The notes beneath the pieces are model-generated. The model did not search any database. It was not told the DNA's origin and saw only the letters and a program-made list of their open reading frames with translations. Shown here one piece after another: positions 28,087 through 34,953 of a stretch of DNA of 64,000 nucleotides. Position numbers and translations under genes: made by a program. The DNA lies in assembly GCA_026708035.1 (NCBI GenBank), contig JAPOVQ010000026.1, forward strand, positions 1 to 64,000. The letters run 5' to 3'. Positions within the stretch are counted from its first letter, which is position 1; each line of letters starts with the position of its first letter. The DNA comes from Chloroflexota bacterium. Its GTDB lineage: Bacteria; Chloroflexota; UBA11872.

Positions 28087-28659
28087 TCAAACGCCTTGTC
28101 GCTTGATGCGCTCGGCCTCCTCAATCGTGTACACAATGACAGCGCTGATGTCGTCGATCTGGTCAGATGACGGGGACCAATAGTCGCGTGTAAACGCAGA
28201 GAGAAATCGGTGAGCCCGAGCCGGACCGTCGCTACCTGTGGGTCGGAATGCGAGCCGTTGAATCTCGCGCGTCGCCATAAGCGGGTGCGCCAACAGGTCG
28301 TTTCGGATCCTGCGTACCCGCTTGATTCGCTCTCGCATTGTTTCATCTTCGACACCCGCGACAATGAATGTCGGTTTCGGTCCAGCAACCATCTTCGTAA
28401 ACTGCCGCGACCTTTGCTTGCCCCAACACGCCACGATCTTCCACACACAGGCCTCGCACAAATGGCTGTGCAATTGGCTCAAGTGATGGCGCAAGCGGAC
28501 GTGTTTCGTGTCACCGGCATCCAACTGGTCATCGAGTTCATTCACTTGTCCGGCGAGATTCGCGACCTCGCGCCATATGAACTGGGCGTCCTGCGCACGC
28601 CATAAGATGTCCTGCGCGCTCAAGGCGATCTCATCTGGAATCGTGTTGGCCGTTGACAT
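28087..28659 (-). CDS. HEPN-like small protein (190 aa)
   Basis: Begins MSTANTIPDEIALSAQDILW after a good GGGGAG site 8 bases upstream. Mostly helical; the segment RIKRVRRIRNDLLAHPL contains R-N-D-x3-H, the R-(4-6)-H pattern of HEPN nucleases. That assignment rests on the motif and helical character only. It is convergent with the methyltransferase-HNH remnant (4 bp apart) and has no obvious nucleotidyltransferase partner. It could be a toxin or abortive-infection RNase; a plain structural helical protein is the alternative. Confidence 0.6.
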   Translation of the reverse strand: MSTANTIPDEIALSAQDILWRAQDAQFIWREVANLAGQVNELDDQLDAGDTKHVRLRHHLSQLHSHLCEACVWKIVACWGKQRSRQFTKMVAGPKPTFIVAGVEDETMRERIKRVRRIRNDLLAHPLMATREIQRLAFRPTGSDGPARAHRFLSAFTRDYWSPSSDQIDDISAVIVYTIEEAERIKRQGV

Positions 28660-28720
28660 TGCACGTCTCCCCGCGGCTATTCGGTCCGACGCCGCTCCGC
28701 GAACGACCGGAGACTACATT

Positions 28721-28795
28721 TGGTTCCGGGGGTCGGATTCGAACCGACGACCTGGTGGTTATGAGCTACCCGAGCTGCCTCTGCTCCACCCCGCA
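28721..28795 (-). tRNA. tRNA-Met (CAU), with encoded CCA
   Basis: Read on the minus strand it begins TGCGGGGTGGAGCAGAGG; the anticodon loop is CTCATAA (anticodon CAT), the T arm GTCGG-TTCGAAT-CCGAC is perfect, and CCA is encoded at the 3' end. The acceptor stem has one mismatch (G2-G71) and the anticodon stem one A-C mismatch; the stem lacks the three G-C pairs of initiator tRNA. It sits among prophage remnants rather than in the core, so it may be phage-derived, an integration target or partly degenerate. Confidence 0.8.
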
Positions 28796-28848
28796 AGGTC
28801 GGATCTCAGCTTAGCAGCGACGGGGTATTCCAGCTACGCGTCCGCGCG

Positions 28849-29010
28849 TCACTCCGAGCGTTCGGCCAGTTGCAAGAGCATCTCCTCTTGCCACCGATAT
28901 CGGTCGATCTGGTAGCGCCACCAGTAAATGCCACCCCACGATCCAAACGTGACGACGGTAAGCAAGATGTGCATGACGTGCGAGCCCAACTTGAAGTGCC
29001 GGGTTCTCAT
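28849..29010 (-). CDS. Small single-span membrane protein (53 aa)
   Basis: ATG at 29010 follows GGGAGG at 8-base spacing. MRTRHFKLGSHVMHIL starts a membrane helix running through TFGSWGGIYWW, then a charged tail (RYQIDRYRWQEEMLLQLAE). The pattern of short basic lead, helix and charged tail resembles small phage or prophage membrane proteins such as superinfection-immunity types; that is a resemblance, not an assignment. Confidence 0.55.
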   Translation of the reverse strand: MRTRHFKLGSHVMHILLTVVTFGSWGGIYWWRYQIDRYRWQEEMLLQLAERSE

Positions 29011-29095
29011 CGCAAAACCCTCCCCGATTCCTGCAGCGCCGAATGATGCCGCAGCGGGGGGCGTCAAGTAACACTTGACCGCGACGGTCTGCGGC

Positions 29096-29239
29096 CTACG
29101 CCGCGCTCGCGTTCTTCGCCTTGCAGCGGGAGCAGCGCACCACCCACGGGCGCGTCACTTCGTCGGCCAGCACGCGCCGGCAGCGCCAGCAGCGCGGCTT
29201 CTTGTCGGTGATGGGCGCCGGGCGCGTCTCGACGGTCAC
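29096..29239 (-). CDS. Com-like zinc-ribbon protein (47 aa)
   Basis: GTG at 29239 overlaps the stop of the upstream small gene (GTGA), indicating translational coupling. RCWRCRRVLADEV...VVRCSRCKAKN supplies two C-x2-C knuckles spaced as in the Com zinc-ribbon proteins of Mu-like phages, which regulate translation of the phage DNA-modification gene. No mom-like gene is nearby. It belongs with the prophage remnants on this strand. Confidence 0.6.
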   Translation of the reverse strand: MTVETRPAPITDKKPRCWRCRRVLADEVTRPWVVRCSRCKAKNASAA

Positions 29240-29430
29240 GCGTCGGATGCCGTCGTCGACTCTGTGGGCAGGATGCCCAGCTCGACCAAGCCCGTCCGAT
29301 CCCCCGTCGCGTGCAGGCGGTCCCAGGCGTCACGCGCCGCCTGTAGGCGCTCCTGCTGATCCTCCGGCAGCGTCTCCAGGTCGACGAACGGCCACTCGCT
29401 CCAACGTGGGTCATTGGCGTCTGCGGCCAT
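29236..29430 (-). CDS. Small acidic hypothetical protein (64 aa)
   Basis: ATG at 29430 with a near-perfect AGGAGGTAACTG site. The chain MAADANDPRWSEWPFVDLET...LPEDQQERLQAARDAW is acidic and helical. It is the first gene of a coupled pair with the zinc-ribbon gene (4-bp overlap). Position among phage genes suggests a phage accessory protein; function unknown. Confidence 0.6.
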   Translation of the reverse strand: MAADANDPRWSEWPFVDLETLPEDQQERLQAARDAWDRLHATGDRTGLVELGILPTESTTASDA

Positions 29431-29461
29431 CAGTTACCTCCTGCCGGAAGCATCCGCACCG

Positions 29462-30540
29462 TCATGAGTCGGAAGGAGCCACCGAACGAGCGGGGGCACC
29501 GCCGTAAGCGTCGATGCCTTCCAAGTCTCTGAGCTCGTCGATCCAGTCTTCGCCCCAACGGCGACTCCGAATCTGCAGATCGTTGAAGTCACGAACGTCC
29601 ACCAGCTGCATGCGTGCCCCGGGCATCATCGTAAACTCTGACTCCGCACGATTGATCGCCATCACCCGCTGGCCCTAGGCATCGTGAATCTCCATCAGGA
29701 CGCGATGCCGCGCCTCGGGAGGGGCGAAGAACAGAGCCCACTCTGGATCCCCCGACGTTGCGGTCGGTGCGTCCAATCTGGACGTCTTGCCGACGACAAA
29801 GTCTTGGACGTCCGCTTCGTCGCCCCAATTCATGCCCCGATAGAGTGACGCGTAGTCGCTACGCCTACGTGAGGCGGCCCACATCCGATCTATGTCCGCC
29901 TGCTGCTCGGGGCTTAGGGCCTTTCCCGCCCGTAGGTTCTAGACGATGTCGGAGTAGTTGTCGATCCAATCGCCGAGCAGCGCCTCGTCGTCGACGTACT
30001 CGTCCAGATCCTGGGAGCTCCGATCGGATGCGCTTTGCCGTCAGCCCCTCCGATTGAGTAGATGCCGATTGTTGGCTCTTGCCTCCCGCAACGCCGGCCG
30101 CGTCGCCCCGCGTGCTGCCAAGCTATTGGCCGGCAGGGGCGGTGGCTCTGGCTCTGCTTCTGTGGCAGGCGGCTTAGTTACGCCAGCTTTCGGGATCACC
30201 GGCTCGGCGACGCAGCGGCACTGGATTGGCTCGCCCGGGTGACCGATGGCTGGCGCCTGGTCCCAGCGCTGCGTTGTGCCCTCGAGGTCGGCGTGGTCGG
30301 CAAGCACGCGCTCGTCCTGGACGGTGCGCCAGACGTACTCCTCGTTGCCAAGCTGCAGATGCCTTGCCTGGGTCAGGTTCGAGATCGCCTTGTTGGTTTG
30401 ATCCCGCGTGATGCGCCGCAAGTTCCAGTTCGCCACCTGGCCCTTCTCCCGCACCACCTGCGAGAGCGCCTGCTGATCGAACGGCTTGTCGGCGAACGCC
30501 TGGCTGATGCCTGTGTGAAGATCGTCCATGAGGCGCGTCG
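29462..30540 (-). pseudogene. Phage head-morphogenesis protein (Mu gpF-like) fused to an ADP-ribosyltransferase domain
   Basis: One uninterrupted frame of about 360 codons with three nonsense codons: TGA 30041-30043, TAG 29939-29941, TAG 29675-29677. The N-terminal half has the gpF signature: NLRRITRDQTNKAISNLTQ, YVWRTVQDERVLADH, RWDQAPAIGHPGEPIQCRC. The C-terminal half is an ADP-ribosyltransferase exoenzyme fold: Arg in SLYRGMNWGDEA, a S/T-rich strand TATSGDPEWALFFA, and the E-x-E loop in NRAESEFTMMPGARM. Minor head proteins with ART tails are known in tailed phages. The N-terminus is truncated at the join with a terminase fragment. Confidence 0.8.
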
Positions 30541-30966
30541 GTACTTCACGGAGTCGCGGGTGCTCAAGCTTTGGGCGTAGCTGGCGCTCCTAGACTTGTC
30601 CTGCAGTCCAGCCAGAGGCCTGTCGTCGCGTCGCTGCTGGATTCAGGTCCACGCGGGCCACATGACGGCGACCGTGACGCTCTTGCTGTGGCGCGGCGGG
30701 ATGCCGGTCAGCAGGCGGCGAATCTCGCCCCGAGTGACAGCTTCCAGGTGCTCACAGATGACGCGGATGTGCCAGTTGTCGCGGAAAGGCGCGGGGTCCA
30801 CGTAGGGCCACATCTGCCGGACGAACTAGTACAGGTTCGCTTTGGCGCGCTCGGCATCCTCATGGTGCAGCCAGGCGGCGAGCAGCGCTTCCTGGGCTGG
30901 CGAAAGGCTGTCCGCCAGCGCACAGGCTTCGGGGGACACGTGGGATCTGTCGAGGTCGGTGACAAG
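30535..30966 (-). pseudogene. Phage terminase large subunit, N-terminal fragment
   Basis: Frame encodes SPAQEALLAAWLHHEDAERA, then TAG (30826-30828) where family sequence suggests Gln, then FVRQMWPYVDPAPFRDNWHI, ICEHLEAVTRGEIRRLLTGI, PPRHSKSVTVAVMWPAWT (Walker-A-like region of the packaging ATPase), TGA (30643-30645) in place of Trp, and SASYAQSLSTRDSVKYRR. The nuclease half is gone; the frame runs into the head-protein gene at about 30537, so the terminase C-terminus, portal and head N-terminus have been deleted. Confidence 0.8.
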
Positions 30967-31003
30967 GCCCTATGCTAGCGGGCCAATAGCTCGGGGGGAG
31001 ATC

Positions 31004-31243
31004 GTGAAAGGGAGCAAGAGCTTTAGGCGTGAGCGTGCTGCAAGGATTCGTGGGCTGCTGCGTCAGTTGCGGTGCACAGAGTCCGGATACTCCCAGAGGC
31101 GCATCCGTGACGAATTGCGCGATGACTGCGACTTCTATATCACCGACTGGCACCACATCTTCGGACCGAGCCCGGATGGCTTCACCGTTGCCGAATTTGA
31201 TTGGCTCGTCGATCACGGACACATCAGAATCATTGACGACTGA
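31004..31243 (+). CDS. Hypothetical protein (79 aa)
   Basis: GTG start at 31004 behind GGGGGGAG. VKGSKSFRRERAARIRGLLR has a basic helical start, followed by DFYITDWHHIFGPSPDGFTV and a short acidic end. The frame is clean with good codon use. It is divergent from the terminase fragment. Family unknown; the basic N-terminus could bind nucleic acid. Confidence 0.5.
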   Translation: MKGSKSFRRERAARIRGLLRQLRCTESGYSQRRIRDELRDDCDFYITDWHHIFGPSPDGFTVAEFDWLVDHGHIRIIDD

Positions 31244-31269
31244 ACGCATGCGGCTCGCCAGCCAGGGGG

Positions 31270-31456
31270 AGGCGCACCGATTGAGCGGAGGCGGCTACTC
31301 AAGGCGGTCTGGACCGGAGACTGCCTCCACATCATGCGAGGCCTCAATAGCGAGTCCGTGGACCTGATCTATCTGAATCCGCCCTTCAACCGCGATCAGG
31401 ACTACGCGGCGCCCATCGGCAGCTCCGCGGAGGTGCCGATTTCAAGGACAAGTTGC
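31270..31456 (+). pseudogene. DNA methyltransferase, N-terminal fragment
   Basis: Translation TGDCLHIMRGLNSESVDLIY and LNPPFNRDQDYAAPI shows the DPPF-type catalytic motif IV (here NPPF) and the upstream GD...IMRGL signature of beta-class N4/N6 methyltransferases. After GSSAE the frame slips (GADFKD continues in another frame) and similarity ends by about 31456. It is a different gene from the IS-split methyltransferase at 25304. Confidence 0.65.
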
Positions 31457-31459
31457 AGC

Positions 31460-31769
31460 TGCGGTAGACCGCCAGCACGCCAGCCGTCCAAGCCCCGGCG
31501 TGCCCACCGCCCAGAGGCCAGCGCAAAGCATGGCTCATGAGCACCGCCGGGGTGAGCGCGATGAGCGTCAGCACACCCGCGATGACTGCTAGCAGCGCTG
31601 GCCAGCGCCAGTCCGATGTCACCAGCCACTAGAGCGCCTGTAACTTGATTCGCGTAGCGTCGGGCGCGCTGTAGGCCACGAAGTCGAGGTCCCGATTTCC
31701 ATCGACCAGGGCATCCGCCACCAGTAGAACATGTCGAACGGGCGACTGGCCTTGGCCATCCTGACAAGT
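31460..31769 (-). pseudogene. Fragment of a membrane protein
   Basis: Minus-strand frame with LLVADALVDGNRDLDFVAYS, an in-frame TAG (31629-31631), then WLVTSDWRWPALLAVIAGVL and TLIALTPAVLMSHAL, which contains one clear hydrophobic membrane segment. Both parts share the frame, as in other decayed genes here. Family not recognised; it could also be two unrelated chance frames. Confidence 0.35.
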
Positions 31770-31879
31770 ACCGCGTGGCCGCGCATTTCACGGCGAACGG
31801 AGGCCATCCAAACCGCCCTGGAAGGCATCCGTCCCGGGGAGGTGCGGAAAGTCCCGATCTAAAGATAGATATGGGATTG

Positions 31880-32260
31880 CGTGACCACCGACACCAGCGA
31901 GGACTCGCTGCGCCTGGGCGAGGATGGCCCGACGCGGCGCCGGTTCCTGGCGCGCTTGCAGAGGGAAATCACCAAGAGGGGCGCGATCGACGTGCTGCGC
32001 AGGGACATCAAGCGCGGGCCGCACCAGGTCGACCTGGTTTGCGGCAGACCGTCGCCCGGAATCGAGCGGGCCAGGCTCCTCAACCGGAAGAATCGGCTCA
32101 GCGTCGACGGCAGCTGCGCTACAGGCGCGACGAGCCCGAGCGTTCGCTGGACGTGAGCCCGTTCATCAACGGCCTGCCCGTCGCCGCCTTCAAGCTGAAG
32201 AATAGCCTGACCAAGCAGACGGTGGACGACGCGGTGGAGTATCGTCAGTTCGCACAACGA
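31880..32260 (+). pseudogene. Type I restriction endonuclease HsdR, N-terminal fragment
   Basis: RRRFLARLQREITKRGAIDV, LRRDIKRGPHQVDL and IERARLLNRKNRLSV, then a one-base shift near 32107 to RQLRYRRDEPERSLDVSPFI, NGLPVAAFKLKNSLTKQTVD. This is the HsdR N-terminal nuclease region; the ELK-type catalytic motif appears as KLKN, with the acidic residue replaced by Lys. Helicase domains and hsdM/hsdS are absent. From 32261 to 32439 the sequence is unassigned. Confidence 0.75.
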
Positions 32261-32439
32261 AGGCTGCGGCCTGAACCCCAGCGACACTTCCACTCGTGCC
32301 CGCGGCCAAGCACCAGGACGGTCCGCCGTCTCGCGGCGGGCTGGAACACGCCCGCCAGCGGAAAGGCGGAGCGTGCGGCTAGCGCAAACGGACCCGCAGC
32401 CGTGGCTCACTCCGACGGCCGAACGCCGCCGATGTAAGT

Positions 32440-32700
32440 CTACGCCTTCTGTACGCCCAAGTCGCCCGCTCGCATCTCAAACGTCACTTTGAGTCCCAAC
32501 TGTGCGGCCGCCGACGTGATCTGGCCGCGAATCGTCGGCTGACGCTTCTTCTCCTGCTCGGTGAGACCGATGACTACCCATTCGCCATGCGACGTCTTGT
32601 CTAGGCGGCTGATAATCTCGCGAATCTCAGGACTTATGCGCCGTGACCGCTGCGGTCGCTGCTTCCAGTCACTCGTCGATACCACCTCTTTGAGCTTCAT
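32440..32700 (-). CDS. Small conserved-looking hypothetical protein (86 aa)
   Basis: MKLKEVVSTSDWKQRPQRSR...PEIREIISRLDKTSHGEWVV...TIRGQITSAAAQLGLKVTF is intact with balanced composition. It reads like a small nucleic-acid-associated protein often found near phage genes, but I cannot name a family. Flanked by the HsdR fragment and unassigned sequence. Confidence 0.5.
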   Translation of the reverse strand: MKLKEVVSTSDWKQRPQRSRRISPEIREIISRLDKTSHGEWVVIGLTEQEKKRQPTIRGQITSAAAQLGLKVTFEMRAGDLGVQKA

Positions 32701-33305
32701 GCGTTTCCCGACTCCCGTCGAACAACCTGCGTTGGATCGCGGAATGGTGGCACAGCCGGCTTGTCGCAGGCAAGTCGTGGCCCAAGAGTCGAACTTATCC
32801 GAGACTTAATCGTGCAAATGCTGGCGGATCTCCGCTTATCTCGTGCAGGATGGACGGTTGCGACTAATTTCGGGCAATCCTGCATGACACGGGGTACATA
32901 GTCGATTGGCGCCTAGAGTGTTCACCTCCCGAAGGGATCCCTGGTGTGAAGTTTCTTTGGGAAGTGGACAGACTGAGATGGAAGGACCAGTCAACGTGAT
33001 GGCCGAGGAAAGTCCCTGAGGTGATGTCGCCAGGAGAGCGCGGCCCGCAGCGCAGCGGCGGTACCGGCAGCGCCGGCTGTGAGTCAGACTAATACTCGCG
33101 GGTTGGGGCCGTAACCCGGACCGCATGCCAGAGGATCGTCGGGAGCTGCCTCGGTCGACGATTGCATGTTGGGGCGGGGCCCTTGGCACACGCCGTCCGG
33201 CGCGGGAACTCCAGACCGCTGACCAGCCCCACCGCGGCGCGATGGATCAGTCACCAGCGGTCGCAGCGCGCGCCCACCGGCGGGCAGTGAAGCTAGCGCC
33301 GGGGT
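32701..33305. other. Gap with no supported gene
   Basis: Roughly 600 bp without a recognisable frame on either strand; the right end may include the extreme C-terminal remains of the IS110 transposase. Confidence 0.4.
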
Positions 33306-34010
33306 GGCGCAGACCATAGCCCATCGAGAGCCCAGGAGTCCGCGGGCGACTGAAACGGCGGCCTTCTGGAACGCTGGCCGCGCCGCCGCCTGCTGATGCC
33401 GCAGGCTCGGACCTATCCGTGGCGCGTGCCGGTAGCACCACGCGGCTTGCTCTAGAACGTGGCGTAGGGCGTTGTTACCGCTCGTTCTGATCCGCCCGCG
33501 ACGCTAGCGTGTCCCGCTGGAGTGCTCGCTGGGGACCGGACCCACGTAGGCCATCACCTCGCGCGGATGGCAGAAGTGCTACAGCTCGCCGAACTCCGCG
33601 ATCGGCATGGCCGCCAGCACCTGGCCGATCTCGCGCCACTCGTACAGTGGCTCGATCAGCGGCTGGTGCGGACTAGCCGCGGCGGCCAGGACTAATTTCG
33701 CCTCCAGCTACGCCAGCCGTTCCTCCGTCTCGACCGGGCTCTCTTGAAATCCCAGCAGCACGACCTGGGACGCTGGGCGCGGCTGTCGCCAGGGGCAAAC
33801 CCCCGCGGGGGGACGCCCAGACAGGCGCAACAGGAACTGCCTCAGCCGTTGCAGCCGCCGGTCGGTCCGCGCGACCGCAGGAGCGCACACTAGATCCCGC
33901 AATGCCTCATCGGCCTCATCCGGCACACCGGCTCCGTCCGTTGTCGCTTGGCACAGGCGCCTAACCCAACCTGCGCAACCGACGGCTTTGCGACTGCGGG
34001 CAGTCTCGTC
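33306..34010 (-). pseudogene. IS110-family transposase, decayed
   Basis: Reading leftward: VPDEADEALRDLV, QFLLRLSGRPPAGV, SPVETEERLA, then TAG at 33708-33710, LEAKLVLAAAASPHQPLIEP, AMPIAEFGEL, TAG at 33579-33581, HFCHPREVMAYVGPVPSEHS, TAG at 33504-33506, RRGRIRTSGNNALRHVLEQA and AARGLLGSRWA-like tail after a shift. The three TAG codons are mutually in frame; the second and third replace residues that are usually Gln or Arg in the family. The N-terminal DEDD half is missing or scrambled. The Transposase_20 helix-hairpin region is the best preserved part. Confidence 0.75.
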
Positions 34011-34019
34011 ATCTTGTCT

Positions 34020-34700
34020 AGGGCGGCGTAGCTTGGCCAAGAACGTCATCGCCCCGGCATTCGACCGTGCCGTCGGGCCTTACCCCGCAGGTCTGGCCTC
34101 CGCCGGCACTGACGGAGTCGAACTCCGCGGTCGGCGGCGTGACTGGGTCTTGACCGTCATCGCCTCAGCGTTCGACCGTTCCGTCAATCCGCACCCCACA
34201 CGTGTGCCAGAGCCCGGCGCTGACTTCGCGCCGCCCACTCCACGGCGCAGCCTCCTCACCGCGCGCGGACTCCAATAGGGTGATGACCATTCCAACGACG
34301 ACTAGAGCGATAGTTCCACGCTTCAGATTTCACTCTGTGTTCCTAAAGGATCCTTCTAGTCCGCGAAACGCGTGCGTCATGTGAAGGCAATTGCCAAGAA
34401 TCAATCTCGCTCTATTCCACACTTGAGTGCGTGGCACCGAACCGCTGGACTGGGAAGTGTCCGTCGAGGTCGGGGGGGGCCAGGGTTCGCGATTCCTCTG
34501 ACGCAGGTCTTGAGGAGTGCACCTGCGGCCTACGTCTACTTCCAGATGCGGATGCTCTAGTGCGTTGATGTCGATGCTTTCGGGAAGGCGAGCAAGAACT
34601 GCCTGGCCTTCGGTGGCATCACCCCAGCACTCGACCGTGCCGTCCGGCCGCACGTGTGGAACGGACCGGCGTCGACGGGCTCAGGTGGCTGGGTGATTCC
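34020..34700 (-). pseudogene. RCC1/BNR-repeat protein, degenerate
   Basis: At least three copies of the RCC1-type repeat in bacterial form can be read on the minus strand: FHTCGRTARSS in one frame with RPDGTVECWGDATEGQA in another (34610-34680), HTCGVRIDGTVE (about 34170-34203) and TCGVRPDGTVECRGDDVLGQ (about 34035-34094). Frames are broken by shifts and a TGA. The array joins the serine recombinase fragment on its 5' side and the IS110 remnant on its 3' side. Seven-bladed RCC1 propellers are common as surface or binding proteins; this one is dead. Confidence 0.6.
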
Positions 34701-34784
34701 GCGAACGTCGGCGAAGTGAACGCGCTCACGAGGGTGCCGGGCGCACACTCGAATTCCCACAGTGGTACGCCGTCGGCGCCGGTG

Positions 34785-34930
34785 CTGGCAGCCTCGTCGA
34801 TCGCCTTGCGACATTCCGGGCAGTCGGAGATGCGTCCGCTCTCGGCTTCGTCCACAAAGACGCGGACGACCAGGTAGTCATTCTTCTCTGCGTAGTCTCA
34901 TAACGCCCCTCGCGGCTTGGCATATGTGCC
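34785..34930 (-). pseudogene. Serine recombinase (resolvase domain), small fragment
   Basis: DYAEKNDYLVVRVFVDEAES and GRISDCPECRKAIDEA match the beta-strand/helix segment after the catalytic Ser in large serine recombinases (family: DEAESGR..DRPEF). TGA precedes DYAEK where CGA (Arg) is expected. The catalytic Ser and everything C-terminal are missing. Confidence 0.65.
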
Positions 34931-34953
34931 ATTAGCCGATAGGGCATCCGGTG

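Noticed and set aside
2214-33710. TAG as a sense codon in this organism
   Set aside because: Intact core genes (SixA, PD40-LRR, LCP, CinA-like) end in TAG at the expected places, and some island TAGs replace Trp or Glu codons, not only Gln.
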